Shown: positions 21,055-30,863, counted from the stretch's first letter. The stretch is 64,000 bases of DNA from CAVONB01 sp963697205 (GCA_963697205.1 CAVONB010000010.1:372001-436000), one strand, 5' to 3'. The notes: a model not told the origin generated them from the sequence alone. Translations and numbers: made by a program.

Positions 21055-21474
21055 CTAACCCGGCTTGGGATAGGTCGGCTTCTCCTCGCCGGGCGGCGGC
21101 AGCAACGGTGGCGCATCGCCTTTGCGCAGTGTCTGGATATAGGCGATCAGATCCAGCATCTCCGTCGTCGACAGCTGCATGTCCGGCATCGGCGGATGCG
21201 GCATCATCAAGGCACCCTTGATGCGCTCGGCCGTCTGGTCCGCCTTGTTCGCGATCGTGGCAAAGGGCGGCGGCCCGACGGTGGACACACCGGTCTGCTC
21301 CGATCCGATCAAATGACACGTCATGCAGAACCGCTCGGCCAGCTGCTTGCCATTGGTCGGCGACGGCGGCGGCTTGGCTGGGCCGGCGGCGAACGCCGTG
21401 GCGGCGATGGCCAGCGCCCCCGATAATGCCAGTCCCTGCGCCGCGCGAGCGATGCGCTTGAGAAATGTGGTCAT
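21055..21474 (-). CDS. Secreted class I cytochrome c
   Basis: A 139-residue protein with a Sec signal peptide (about 1-29, AFA-A cleavage) and one haem-binding motif CMTCH (about residues 50-54). The distal Met ligand is probably in MPDMQLS, followed by the C-terminal helix ELLDLIAYIQTL-like segment (MLDLIAYIQTLR). The tail PPPGEEKPTYPKPG is Pro-rich. It is a periplasmic electron carrier; no oxidase or dehydrogenase gene lies next to it. Confidence 0.9.
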   Translation of the reverse strand: MTTFLKRIARAAQGLALSGALAIAATAFAAGPAKPPPSPTNGKQLAERFCMTCHLIGSEQTGVSTVGPPPFATIANKADQTAERIKGALMMPHPPMPDMQLSTTEMLDLIAYIQTLRKGDAPPLLPPPGEEKPTYPKPG

Positions 21475-21879
21475 GCCGATGCCGTCCTTCCAGCCTCCGG
21501 ATCCCCCGGCATATCCCAGGGGCTCCGACCAAGCGCAGGATAATCAGGCACGCTTTGGTGGCCCTTGAGCAAGCGCAAAGCTAAAGCCTGCGCGCCCCGT
21601 ATTGGGGTCTACGAGCGTGTGCCGCACAGCTCAGCGCGCCCGGATCCGTAGCCACAGCGGACCCGGACGGACGGCATCGGAAAGGCGCCAGCAATCATAT
21701 GATTTTTATGGGATTTCCGGATTAGACGCCTCCGAACGAGGCCGCGGCCGGGCGGCAGTAACGTCCGAGATCAGGACACAAGGCCGCGCCAGCAATGCCC
21801 TGCGACAAATCGTGATTTGCGATGCAACTCCTAGCCGGTCAAGGTGCCGGAAAATAGAATGAAGCTAGAGGATTGGATC
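21475..21879. other. Gene-free interval
   Basis: About 400 bases between divergently oriented genes. It should hold both promoters, but I could not assign one reliably. Confidence 0.4.
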
Positions 21880-22146
21880 ATGAAACTCACAACGAGCCTG
21901 CGTCGGGCGGTCGCCACCGTGCTGATTCTCGCTCCTCTCGCCGTTCCCGCGTCGGCCCGCGACGTCGTCACCCGTGAAGACGGCAAGACCATTGTCGATG
22001 CGCCCACCACCAAGGTCGTCACCCGCGAGCGCGACGGCGCCACCCGCGTCAAGGTCCGCGCGCCCGCCACCAAGGTCGACGTCGATACCGAGCGCGGCCA
22101 CGTGCGCATTCGTGTGCCGGGCTATTCGGGTGACATCCGCTGGTGA
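21880..22146 (+). CDS. Small secreted protein of unknown function
   Basis: An 88-residue protein with a signal peptide (MKLTTSLRRAVATVLILAPL, cleavage near ASA-RD). The mature part of about 60 residues is a repetitive, charged sequence with two similar segments, APTTKVVTRERDGATRVKV and APATKVDVDTERGHVRIRV, which predict beta strands. ATG 21880 is preferred to the in-frame ATG at 21844 because AGAGG lies upstream and the signal peptide begins there. I do not recognise a family. Confidence 0.65.
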   Translation: MKLTTSLRRAVATVLILAPLAVPASARDVVTREDGKTIVDAPTTKVVTRERDGATRVKVRAPATKVDVDTERGHVRIRVPGYSGDIRW

Positions 22147-22190
22147 GCAATGCGCAGCCGGGGCGGCCACACCGCCACGGCCGCTGCGGC

Positions 22191-22703
22191 CTAGATCCGT
22201 GATCTTACCTGCCACGTCTGACGGTCGAGCCGGTGGACGAGGCACAGGTCCGTATCGAACACGCGCGCCTCGGTCGGCGTGAAACCCAGCCGCTGGTAGA
22301 AGCGGTGCGCGCGTGTGTTTCGGGCCAGCGGATCGATCAGCACCGCCGTGACGGCGGGATCGGCAAACGAGCGCGCCAGCGCGAGCCGCATCATCTCGGT
22401 GCCGTAGCCTTTGCCGAGGTCGTGAGCCTCCCCGATCCAGATGTCGATCGCACGCAAGCCGGCTTCGATCTCGCCCCAGTAGTGCGTCTCCTCGCGCGCG
22501 GGGTCGATGATCTGCACCATGCCGATGGGACGGCCGTCGATCTCGGCAATCAGCATCTCGCGCCAGTCCGGATCGACAGCCAGTTCCACTGGCCAGTCGA
22601 ACCAGTCGTCGTGCCCACCCGCCGCCGCGACATGGGGCTGCGTGTCCCAATGTGCGACCAGCGCGAGGTCGTCGAGCGTGGCCGGCCGCATCAGCATCGC
22701 CAT
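22191..22703 (-). CDS. GNAT acetyltransferase, AAC(6')-like
   Basis: A protein of about 170 residues of the GNAT fold. It has LRPATLDDLALVAHWD-like N-terminal sequence (MRPATLDDLALVAHW), then IDIWIGEAHDLGKGYGTEMM, which carries the acetyl-CoA-binding (Q/R)xxGx(G/A) loop, and NTRAHRFYQRLGF. The closest known relatives are aminoglycoside 6'-N-acetyltransferases and siderophore-type GNATs; resistance cannot be inferred from sequence. Starts at 22703 or 22724 are both possible. Confidence 0.82.
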   Translation of the reverse strand: MAMLMRPATLDDLALVAHWDTQPHVAAAGGHDDWFDWPVELAVDPDWREMLIAEIDGRPIGMVQIIDPAREETHYWGEIEAGLRAIDIWIGEAHDLGKGYGTEMMRLALARSFADPAVTAVLIDPLARNTRAHRFYQRLGFTPTEARVFDTDLCLVHRLDRQTWQVRSRI

Positions 22704-22735
22704 GGCGCCGTCGATCCCTGGCATCGCCGAAGACG

Positions 22736-23119
22736 CTACTTCGGCACCTCGATCGTCATTTCCTTCCCGCCCCAGCCCTCGACCTTGTCGTGGGCCCGAA
22801 TATTGACCGACGTGATGCCGGCCGGGACCTTCACGCCGCCGAGGTCGCGCGTGAACGGCTGCTCGGTGTCGTGCGGATGTAGCAGCACGCGCGTGCCCAG
22901 CACCGTCCCGTCGGGCGCCACGACCTCCCACTTGTCCGCGTACTTCTGCCAGCCCTTGTCATCCGACTTCACCGTCACGGTGAAGGCGAACGACCCCGGC
23001 CCGTCCTTGTACACCTTGACGTCGATGACGTTGGCCTTGCCGGCGAACGCGGGGGAGGTGAACAGCGCGCACAGCGCGAGCGCGCCGGGCAGACTTCTGA
23101 CGATGGACCGCATGTTCAA
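22736..23119 (-). CDS. Secreted protein of unknown function
   Basis: A 127-residue protein with a signal peptide (about 1-26, AFA-G). The mature part is a predicted beta-sandwich with FTVTVKSDDKGWQKYADKWEVV and LHPHDTEQPF; the His-rich HPHD might bind metal. It is directly upstream of the acetyltransferase gene on the same strand, 11 or more bases apart. I do not recognise a named family. Confidence 0.7.
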   Translation of the reverse strand: MNMRSIVRSLPGALALCALFTSPAFAGKANVIDVKVYKDGPGSFAFTVTVKSDDKGWQKYADKWEVVAPDGTVLGTRVLLHPHDTEQPFTRDLGGVKVPAGITSVNIRAHDKVEGWGGKEMTIEVPK

Positions 23120-23158
23120 CGTCCCCTTCTTCGTGGCACGACGGTCACGTGCTCTGCA

Positions 23159-23791
23159 TCAGTTCAGCCATCGCAGGCCCTGCGGCGTCAAGATCTGCGC
23201 TCGCAGCCGCGCAACACCCGCGACCACAAACGAGATACGCCGATCAGCCAGTGCTTCGCTCAAGGCCCGTTCGATCTCGTCGCACTGCGGATGCTCCAGC
23301 ACGAGCCGCTCCAGTTTCAATCCCAAATCTGGCATGGATGTGCCCGGCCACGGGCCGGGCGGCCAGCCAATCAGTGTCGGGAAGATGCCATCGTACGGCA
23401 GCGAGCCGTCATCGGCAACGTTGATGCGCCATGACAGCGTGTCGCGCGTCATCGCGATCGCCGGTCCCGACACGCCGGGCAGTGCCGCCAAAGCGGCATC
23501 GAGGGTGTCGGTGCGTACGATCCATGTGCCGAGCCGGGGCGGCGTCGTCGGCGCGAGAGCGTCGAGGCCGAACCAGCGCGCACGCGGCGGTCGTGGCGCC
23601 GTTGGATCGATCGCGATCACCTCCAGATAGCTGTCCGGCCCAAGCCGCGCGACGTGATTGTGCGTGCCCATGGCCGGATGCTTGCCACCCGGCGGCACAT
23701 CGACGCCGAGGCAGGCGCGAACGTGGGCAAGTCCCGTCTCAAGCGTCGGCGCAAGGACGGCCAGATGATCGAGTGCCAGTGTCTGAACCAT
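23159..23791 (-). CDS. Glyoxalase-like (VOC superfamily) protein
   Basis: A 210-residue protein. It begins LALDHLAVLAPTLETGLAHV, the first betaalphabeta unit of a glyoxalase-like domain (PF13468 type), followed by MGTHNHVARLGPDSYLEVI where His and Glu could be metal ligands. ATG 23791 is chosen because AGGA lies eight bases upstream and the fold starts there; an upstream extension in frame lacks family similarity. Substrate unknown. Confidence 0.8.
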   Translation of the reverse strand: MVQTLALDHLAVLAPTLETGLAHVRACLGVDVPPGGKHPAMGTHNHVARLGPDSYLEVIAIDPTAPRPPRARWFGLDALAPTTPPRLGTWIVRTDTLDAALAALPGVSGPAIAMTRDTLSWRINVADDGSLPYDGIFPTLIGWPPGPWPGTSMPDLGLKLERLVLEHPQCDEIERALSEALADRRISFVVAGVARLRAQILTPQGLRWLN

Positions 23792-24110
23792 GCACAGTTC
23801 CTGAGGCGGCGAGCCAGCTATCGCGCCTTGCTGCCGGAGGTTTCGTGTTCTGCCGGGCCAATCTAATGTCCAAGCCAACCAGAGGCTATCAGGAGGTATC
23901 CGGCGTCCGGCTCCGCGCATGTCGGCCGGGAGGTAGGGCGAAATCATTCTGACGCGGTGTGCGCTCACGCCGCCCTGTCACACATTTGCCGTCGGAAGAC
24001 GCGATTCACGCCGTGTCCGTCATAGTGTCGGCGCAAACGTCGCCGACCGTGGCGTAAGACCATGCCCACAGACCGCGCCTCGCACCGCCTCGCAATGGGA
24101 GCCGCCGCCC
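23792..24110. other. Gene-free interval
   Basis: About 320 bases between divergent genes; I see no gene, repeat or clear promoter. Confidence 0.4.
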
Positions 24111-25278
24111 ATGCCGATCGATCGCAGGTCCTTCAACACCGGCCTTGCGGTCTCCGCGGGCGCTCTTGCTTTCGCGGCAGGAGCCGGCCCACCGGCCCGC
24201 GCTGCCGCCTACGGTGGCCCGAATGTGATCATCGTGCGCTTCGGTGGTGGCGTGCGCCGCACCGAGACCATCGATCCCGCCAACACCTGGGCGCCCTACC
24301 TGATGAATTCGCTCGCCGCTCGCGGCGTGCTGATTCCGGACGTTCGGATCGCCGACATCAAGGGCATGGACACAAGCCATGCCGAAGGCACGATCAACAT
24401 CCTCACCGGACGCTATGCGGCTTGGAGTGATGCGGGCTCGACGATCCTCACGGCGAAGATCGAGCCAACTTCGCCCACGCTCTTCGAATATCTGCGCAAG
24501 AGCTTCGATATCGCACCGCACCAGGCATTGCTGATCAATGGAGAGAACCGCCCACAGGAGGAGTTTTTCTCGTTCGCGCGCCATCGCCATTTTGGTGGCG
24601 ATTTCCGTGCCGAAGTACTGAGTCTTTATCGCTACAAGCGCTGGCTCTATCGCCACCTCAGTACACAAGGCGGAGGAGATAGCGAGACGTTGAGCAAGCT
24701 CGGCGATCACCTTGCGAAAATCGAACGCTACGAGCTGCCGGACCGCAAGCCGCGAGACAACGACCGACTCGACCGGTTCTGGGCTGACTGGCGCCGCGAC
24801 TACCGTGACAGCGGCCTCATCAATCCGCGCGGCGACCGTCTGCTGACGGAGCTGGCCCTGAGAGCCATGCGCGAGTTGCACCCGCGTCTCATGATGATCA
24901 ACTACCAGGACCCCGACTACGTTCATTGGGGCAATGCCTCACATTACACGCGTGCCATCGCGATCATCGATGATGGTCTGCGCCGATTGGTCGAGGCCGC
25001 CGACCGCCTCGATCATTACGCCGGCCGCACGACCTTCGTCGTCGTCCCCGACTGCGGCCGCGATTTCGAACTCACTGACCGGCATTCCCTTCCAGCATCA
25101 TTTCAACAGCCGTTCTGCCCACGAGATCTGGGCACTGGTGTGCGGTCCCGGCATCGTCCGTGGCCGCACGCTCGATATGGTGAAGGACCAGGCTCAAATC
25201 GCCGCCACCGTCGGCGCCGCCATGGGCTTTTCCACCCCTCACGCCGAGGCCGGCGCCATCACCGAGGTGTTCTCATGA
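24111..25278 (+). CDS. Tat-exported alkaline phosphatase/sulfatase-superfamily protein, frameshifted
   Basis: A protein of about 388 residues. It starts with a Tat signal (DRRSFNTGLAVSAGALAFAA) and then PNVIIVRFGGGVRR, TINILTGRYAAW, INYQDPDYVHWG and FVVVPDCGRDF, a pattern of the alkaline phosphatase-like metalloenzyme superfamily. After LTD (about 25080) the family-like sequence continues in the next frame (GIPFQHHFNSRSAHEIWAL) to TGA at 25276-25278. Removing one C from ACCGG at about 25079-25083 restores a single frame. The stop overlaps the next ATG (ATGA), so the two genes are coupled. It is probably periplasmic; substrate unknown. Confidence 0.75.
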
Positions 25279-26240
25279 ACACGCTCGATGCCCACGCGGC
25301 TGCACCGGGTGCCGGACGCGGCCGCCTGAGCCGCGTTGTTCTCCAGCCGTTGCGATTTATTCTTGTCGTCGTGCTGTGCCTGACGCCCGTCGGCGCCGTG
25401 CTCGTCCTGGGTTGGTTGACGCGCAAGACCAGGCGCGACGTGGCGCAGCGCATGGCTGGGCGCGGTCCGGCGCCTTGGCCGCGCCTCGCCATGTCCGACG
25501 ACCCGACGGCTGGTACCTGGCTTGGGTACTTCGCAGGCGGGTTGTTCGCAAATGCCGTCGCCGGTCTGAAGAGCTGGCTTGCCGTTCTTCTGCTCACCGC
25601 GCCCTTCACCGCGGCCTGGCTGACGGGTTGGGTTGCCGGCTGGGAAAACTCCTTCAACAAAGGCTACGAGCTTGCCGGCGTCTGGCCGCTCGTCACCGTG
25701 ATGGCCGTCGTCATTTCGCTGCCGGTCTGGAGCGTGCTGCCGATGGCCGTTGCCCATCAGGCTGTCACCGGGCGCCTGTCAGCTGCATTCGCATTCGCCG
25801 ATATCGCACGGCTCATCCGCGCGTCCGGCTGGCGCTATGTCGGCCTGACGCTGCTGATCGCCGTCGGCTGCATCGGCGTCTTCGGCACGCGGGTGCTGCC
25901 GGTCTTCGCCCAGAATGTCTCGGCGCGCATCGCAACCGGCGACCCCGAAGCCGTGGCCGCTTTTGCCCGCCAGTATGCCCTGTTCACGACTGCGGCACTG
26001 GTGCTCGGCCTGCTCGTCGTGCGCAACGTCATGGCCCGCGTGTACGCCCACGCCGCGCAGACCCTTGCGACGGGACGGCATGCCAGCCTCATCACCACGA
26101 TCGTGGTGCTCGCGCTATCGGTCGTGACCTGGGCGGGTATTGCGTTTCTCGTTTTCACGGGCCAGTTTCTCAATTACGCTTGGTGGTCTTGGATCAACCA
26201 ACCGATCTTGATGCTGCCCTGGCTCGGAGTCATGCGCTAG
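25275..26240 (+). CDS. Polytopic inner-membrane protein of unknown function
   Basis: A 321-residue protein with about six hydrophobic segments (roughly residues 28-48, 95-115, 135-160, 185-205, 235-255, 275-300). It starts inside the stop codon of the preceding phosphatase-like gene, so the two are translated together and may work together at the membrane. A proline- and arginine-rich loop follows the first segment. I do not recognise the family; it has no obvious transporter motif. Confidence 0.75.
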   Translation: MNTLDAHAAAPGAGRGRLSRVVLQPLRFILVVVLCLTPVGAVLVLGWLTRKTRRDVAQRMAGRGPAPWPRLAMSDDPTAGTWLGYFAGGLFANAVAGLKSWLAVLLLTAPFTAAWLTGWVAGWENSFNKGYELAGVWPLVTVMAVVISLPVWSVLPMAVAHQAVTGRLSAAFAFADIARLIRASGWRYVGLTLLIAVGCIGVFGTRVLPVFAQNVSARIATGDPEAVAAFARQYALFTTAALVLGLLVVRNVMARVYAHAAQTLATGRHASLITTIVVLALSVVTWAGIAFLVFTGQFLNYAWWSWINQPILMLPWLGVMR

Positions 26241-26407
26241 AATGCTTCCGGATGCGGTGAGCAGTGGTTTTCCGGCCAACAGCGCGCCAACAAAATGGTT
26301 TGAGACATTCCCGCCAGTCCAGGGCAGTCGGCAACGCTTCGACGCTGAAAGCCATCCAGCAGCGCTGATTGCCGACCGTGGGGCAAATGCGATCGGAGGC
26401 CATGCCC

Positions 26408-27490
26408 ATGCAGCTCGGCATCTTCCTGCCCATCGGTAACAACGGCTGGCTGATCAGCACGACCTCTCCGCAATTCATGCCGACGTTCGAACTCAATCGG
26501 ACGATCATCCAGATGGCCGAGCGCTTTCAGTTTGATTTCGCACTATCGATGATCAAGCTGCACGGCTTCGGCGGACCATCGCAGTTCTGGGACCATAACC
26601 TCGACTCCTTCACCCTCATGGCCGGACTCGCCGCCGTCACAAAGCGGATCCGACTTTTTGCCACATGTCCCGTCCTCGCCTTGCCGCCGCCGATCGCCGC
26701 GCGCATGGCCGTCACTGTCGATGACATCTCCTCAGGACGCTTCGGCCTCAACATCATTTCCGGCTGGCAACGGCGCGAGTATGCGCAGATGGGCATTTGG
26801 CCCGGCACCGAGCACTACAAGCGCCGCTACGAATACTGTGCCGAGTACGTGACGATCATGCGCGAGCTGTGGGGCACCGGCCGCAGCGACTTCAAAGGCC
26901 AATTCTTCGCAATGGACGACTGCCGGCTCGGCCCGCTTCCGACGGGCAGGATCCCGCTGATCTGCGCGGCCCAAAGCGATGCCGGCACGCGGTTCGCTGC
27001 ACGCAACGCCGACTACAATTTCTGCGTCAGCCTCGGGGAGAACCAGCCGACCGCTGTCGGGCCGAGCGTAGCGCGCCTGGTTCGAGCCACACAGGAAACC
27101 GGCCGCAAATGTGGCGCCCTGGTTCTCGTCATGGTGATCGCCGACGAAACCGACGCGGCCGCGCAGGCCAAATGGGCGCACTATGTTGCCGGGACCGACC
27201 GCGAAGCCCTCGCTTTCCGCGATGCCCAAGCCGCCGATGATCCCTCCACCGAGACGTTTACCTCGCCGAGCCGCTTGAAGGTCCTGGGTGCCAATACGCG
27301 GCCTGTGAGCCATGGCGTCCTGATCGGCTCCTATGCCTCGATCGCGCGGATGCTCGACGCGTTGGCCGAGGTCCCCGGTGTCGAGGGCGCCATGCTCACC
27401 TTCGACGACTTCGTCATCGGCATGGAACAATTCGGCACGCGCATTCAGCCGCTGATGCGATGCCGCGACGGGATTACCGGGCAGGCGTGA
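26408..27490 (+). CDS. rutA: RutA-like pyrimidine monooxygenase (bacterial luciferase family)
   Basis: A 360-residue FMN-dependent monooxygenase. The start GIFLPIGNNGWLIS, then FDFALSMIKLHGFGG, FWDHNLDSFTLMAGLAAVT, SDFKGQFFAMDDCR and LTFDDFVIGMEQFG follow E. coli RutA closely along its length. RutA opens the uracil ring between N3 and C4 in the Rut pathway for pyrimidine nitrogen use. GGAGG lies eight bases before ATG 26408; the upstream in-frame ATGs lack such a site. No other rut gene is next to it, so another amide or heterocycle is possible. Confidence 0.78.
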   Translation: MQLGIFLPIGNNGWLISTTSPQFMPTFELNRTIIQMAERFQFDFALSMIKLHGFGGPSQFWDHNLDSFTLMAGLAAVTKRIRLFATCPVLALPPPIAARMAVTVDDISSGRFGLNIISGWQRREYAQMGIWPGTEHYKRRYEYCAEYVTIMRELWGTGRSDFKGQFFAMDDCRLGPLPTGRIPLICAAQSDAGTRFAARNADYNFCVSLGENQPTAVGPSVARLVRATQETGRKCGALVLVMVIADETDAAAQAKWAHYVAGTDREALAFRDAQAADDPSTETFTSPSRLKVLGANTRPVSHGVLIGSYASIARMLDALAEVPGVEGAMLTFDDFVIGMEQFGTRIQPLMRCRDGITGQA

Positions 27491-27571
27491 GCCGCACAAC
27501 CAACTGGCGCGGGCCCGCACGGCGCCCTACGATCGCGCCGGATTCAAGAAGACGATCCGGAGGAAACCAGC

Positions 27572-28597
27572 ATGCGGGCCATGGTCGTACGCGAGTGGGG
27601 CGGACAATTCCATCAGGAGGAACGCCCCGACCCCAGGCCAAAGGCCGGCGAAGCCGTGATGAAGGTCCGCGCCGGCGGCGTCGGCCTCACCCTCGTGAAG
27701 ATGCGCACGGGCATGTACGGTGGCGCTGCGCCGCGCATCATGGGGCATGAGCTCGGCGGCGACATCGTGGCCGTCGGCGACGGCGTCGAAAACGTCAAGG
27801 TAGGCCAGCGCTGCGGCGTCTATTTCTATCTCAACTGCGGCCACTGCCGCTGGTGCCGCAATGGCCGCGAGACCTTATGCACGGCCTGGAAGGGCTTCGT
27901 CGGCGTTCACGTCGATGGCGGCTACGCCGATTACGTCTGCCTGCCCGCTGGCAACTTCATCCCGATCCCCGACGGCCTCGACTACGAAGGCGCGGCGATG
28001 GCTTGCGACGCCGTCAATACCAACTGGCACTGCATGCGCGAGCGCGCGCAGATCTCCGCCCACGACGACGTGCTGCTGATCGGCGCGGCTGGCGGCGTCG
28101 GTATTCATGGCGTGCAGGTGGCCAAGCTCTTCGGCGCGCGCGTCATCGCCGCCGATATCTCCGACGAGAAGCTGGCCCTGTGCAAGAAATGGGGCGCTGA
28201 CGAGGTCATCAACGTTCGCACCACGCCCGACGTCACCGCCGAGGTCAAGCGCCTCACCGATGGTAAAGGCGTAGAGGCCGCCGTCGACTACGCCGGCAGC
28301 CCTCAGACCTTCCAGACCGCCGTCGACAGCCTCGCCACCGCCGGCCGCGCCGTCGTCATCGGCGGTACGCCCGGCACGATCGCCGTGACCCCGATCAATC
28401 TGGTCCTGACCGAGAAGACCATCACCGGCTCCCGGCATTCCACGCGCGCCGAGCTCATCGAGACTATGGACATCATGGCCCGCGGCCTGGTGAAGCCCGT
28501 TATCACCAAGCGCCGCCATTTCACCGAGGTCGAGGAGCTGTTCCAGGACCTGGCCCATGAGCGTCTGATCGCCCGTGCCGCCGTCACCTACGACTGA
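27572..28597 (+). CDS. Zinc-type medium-chain dehydrogenase, unusual active site
   Basis: A 341-residue MDR protein. The structural zinc lobe is intact (NCGHCRWCRNGRETLC, about residues 89-104) and the Rossmann motif is GAAGGVGIHG (about 171-180). The catalytic-zinc region is unusual: GVGLTLVKMRTG stands where the family has GVC(H/G)TDLH, so the first Cys ligand is missing, although MGHE is present. GGAGG lies upstream of ATG 27572. The flanking acyl-CoA and ThDP enzyme genes suggest a role in a carbon-catabolic cluster. Confidence 0.85.
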   Translation: MRAMVVREWGGQFHQEERPDPRPKAGEAVMKVRAGGVGLTLVKMRTGMYGGAAPRIMGHELGGDIVAVGDGVENVKVGQRCGVYFYLNCGHCRWCRNGRETLCTAWKGFVGVHVDGGYADYVCLPAGNFIPIPDGLDYEGAAMACDAVNTNWHCMRERAQISAHDDVLLIGAAGGVGIHGVQVAKLFGARVIAADISDEKLALCKKWGADEVINVRTTPDVTAEVKRLTDGKGVEAAVDYAGSPQTFQTAVDSLATAGRAVVIGGTPGTIAVTPINLVLTEKTITGSRHSTRAELIETMDIMARGLVKPVITKRRHFTEVEELFQDLAHERLIARAAVTYD

Positions 28598-28713
28598 GGC
28601 GATACCGATTGTCGCCGTCGTCAAGCCCAAAAGAACGGGCTTCAAACACGCGCGGGGCCCTTTTTGCCGGGTGCAGGCGCTGCGCCCCTGCGCTAACGTC
28701 GGGGGAAATGTCC

Positions 28714-29565
28714 ATGATCGGAGTACCGCACGTGCCGCTGTTGACGAAAGCACTGAAGCCGACCGCACTTCTCGCCCTTGCCACCATCCTCGCGCTGGCG
28801 CCCGCGACCGCGTCCCGGGCCGCGTCCTGCGGCAACAACAGCGCGGGCTTCGAGCCCTGGCTGCAAGCCTTCAAACAGAAGGCGCGCGCGAGCGGGATCT
28901 CGCAAGCGACCCTCGACCGCGCGCTTGCCGGCGTCTCCTATGATCGCGGTGTCATCGGTCGCGACCGCTCGCAGAAATCCTTCAAACTGTCGTTCGACGA
29001 GTTCTACAAGCGCCGCGTCGGCTCGTATCTCATCAATGCCTCGCGCCAGCGCATGAAGCAGTACGGATCCGTTCTCTCCCGCATCGAACAGCGCTTCGGC
29101 GTGCCCAAGGAACTGATCGTTTCGATCTGGGGTCTGGAGACGAACTTCGGCAAGGATGGCTCAGGCAAGTATTCGATCATCCGCTCCATCGCCACGCTCG
29201 CCTTCGACTGCCGGCGCAGCGAGTTCTTCACCGGCCACCTGATGGCCGCCATGCGCATTGTCCAGAAAGACGACATGAGCCCGGGCGAGATGCGCGGCGG
29301 CTGGGCCGGCGAGATCGGTCAGGTGCAGTTCCTGCCGGGCTCCTACGACAAATACGCCATCGATTTCGACGGCGACGGCCGCCGAGACCTGGTGCGCAGC
29401 GTGCCCGATGCGCTCGCCTCGACGGCGAACTTTCTGAAAGGTCACGGCTGGCAGCGCGGCGCACCCTGGGGTCCCGGCACCGCGAACTACAACGTCATCA
29501 AGGACTGGAACAGAGCCGACGTCTATGCGCGCACCATCGCGCTGATGGCCGAACGGCTGCAATAA
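28714..29565 (+). CDS. Lytic murein transglycosylase (MltB/SLT_2 type)
   Basis: A protein of about 283 residues with a signal peptide (hydrophobic stretch about 14-32, ending near ASRAAS). The MltB-type domain contains FGVPKELIVSIWGLETNFGK with the catalytic Glu, SIATLAFDCRRSEFF, and GEIGQVQFLPGSYDKYAIDF, then DALASTANFLKGHGW. It cleaves peptidoglycan and forms 1,6-anhydromuropeptides. GGGGGA about seven bases before ATG 28714 decides this start over in-frame ATGs upstream. Confidence 0.92.
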   Translation: MIGVPHVPLLTKALKPTALLALATILALAPATASRAASCGNNSAGFEPWLQAFKQKARASGISQATLDRALAGVSYDRGVIGRDRSQKSFKLSFDEFYKRRVGSYLINASRQRMKQYGSVLSRIEQRFGVPKELIVSIWGLETNFGKDGSGKYSIIRSIATLAFDCRRSEFFTGHLMAAMRIVQKDDMSPGEMRGGWAGEIGQVQFLPGSYDKYAIDFDGDGRRDLVRSVPDALASTANFLKGHGWQRGAPWGPGTANYNVIKDWNRADVYARTIALMAERLQ

Positions 29566-29618
29566 CAGGAAATACGCAATCGAGAAGCGCCCCGAGCGCC
29601 GAGAACCCGGAGGAAGCC

Positions 29619-30863
29619 ATGGTCGACTACACGCTGACGCCACGCCAGCAGGAATTGCGCGCGCTGGCGATGGATTTCGCGATCAATCACATGATCCCCG
29701 CCGCCGAGAAGATGGATCGCGTGCCCGAGCCCGACCAGGCGTTCGACTGGGACGTGGTGCGCAAGGCCTCCAAGCTCGGTCTGCGCACGCTGTCCGTGCC
29801 CAAGGAGTACGGCGGCGAGGGCGCTGGCGTTCTGACCCTGGCCATGGTCGGTGAATGCCTTGCCTACGGCGATCTCGGCATGGCCGTCGCCTTCGACCAG
29901 ACCTGGAAGATCATGAGCACGATCTGCCACCTGACGACGCCCGAGCAGAGGAAGCGCTGGCTGCCGCGCGTGATGGACGACGACACCTGCCTGCTGGCGG
30001 TCGGTGCGACCGAGCCCAACTCCGGCTCCGATACCATCCTGCCTTACACCGGTGCCGACGGCGGCATTCAGATGACGGCGGTCAGGAAGGGCAACAAGTG
30101 GGTGCTGAACGGCACCAAGCGCTACATCTCCAACGGCGGTCTCGCCAAGGTCATCTATGTGCTCGCGCGCACGGACCTGACCAAGCCGCCGACCGAGAGC
30201 CTGATGGGCTTCATGCTCACCTCCGACACGCCGGGCTATGCCTGTACCGAGGTCTGGGACAAGCTCGGCCAGCGCTGCGTGCAGAACGGCACGCTCGAGT
30301 TCAACAACGTCGAGATCCCCGACGAGGACGTCATCGGCACGCCCGGCAAGGCGCTGTCGGAGATGGGCACCTTCCTGACGAGCTTCGGCTCCAACATCCA
30401 GGCCGGCTCCACCGTGCTTGGCGTTGCCCAACGCGCCTACGACATCACGCTGCAGTATGCCCAACTGCGTCGCCAGGGTGGCAAGACCGTATTCGAGCAC
30501 GACATCCAGCGTCACCGCCTTGCGCGCATGTCGATGAAGCTCGATGCCGCCCGCTTTTATCTCTGGTACGCGGGCTGGACCGCACAGGAAGGCAAGGCCG
30601 ACGCGCGCGCGGCCTCCATGTGCAAGGTGTTCGCGTCGGAAGCCTCGCTCGAGGTCACGCAGCAGGCCTTCGATCTGTGGGCCGCCACCGGCTACATGAA
30701 GAAGAACCCGATCGAGAAGCTGTTGCGCGACGCCTTGAGCTTCATCCACTCCGACGGCACCAACGACGTCCTCACGCTCAAGGCCGCCAACCGCATCCCG
30801 ATGATGTCGCCGGAGGACCCGCGCTGGTCCAAGCGCGTCGCTGAAGCCGCTGCGGGCCGGTAG
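29619..30863 (+). CDS. Acyl-CoA dehydrogenase
   Basis: A 414-residue flavoprotein of the acyl-CoA dehydrogenase family: N-terminal helical domain with LGLRTLSVPKEYGGEGAG, the middle domain with GATEPNSGSDT and KWVLNGTKRYISNG (FAD-binding and substrate-side signatures), and a C-terminal helical domain ending near YHSDGTNDVL-like HSDGTNDVLTLKAAN. It oxidises an acyl-CoA alpha-beta bond and passes electrons to ETF. GGAGG precedes ATG 29619. Its neighbours suggest catabolism of an organic acid. Confidence 0.93.
   Translation: MVDYTLTPRQQELRALAMDFAINHMIPAAEKMDRVPEPDQAFDWDVVRKASKLGLRTLSVPKEYGGEGAGVLTLAMVGECLAYGDLGMAVAFDQTWKIMSTICHLTTPEQRKRWLPRVMDDDTCLLAVGATEPNSGSDTILPYTGADGGIQMTAVRKGNKWVLNGTKRYISNGGLAKVIYVLARTDLTKPPTESLMGFMLTSDTPGYACTEVWDKLGQRCVQNGTLEFNNVEIPDEDVIGTPGKALSEMGTFLTSFGSNIQAGSTVLGVAQRAYDITLQYAQLRRQGGKTVFEHDIQRHRLARMSMKLDAARFYLWYAGWTAQEGKADARAASMCKVFASEASLEVTQQAFDLWAATGYMKKNPIEKLLRDALSFIHSDGTNDVLTLKAANRIPMMSPEDPRWSKRVAEAAAGR

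Noticed and set aside
22233..23630. 465-codon plus-strand frame
   Set aside because: It spans three minus-strand genes with signal peptides or known folds, has no domain pattern, and is explained by GC bias.
24111..26240. Single 709-codon protein
   Set aside because: The same frame is shared by two genes by chance; the region 25083-25274 is read in another frame by the first gene, and a new ATG at 25275 starts the membrane protein.
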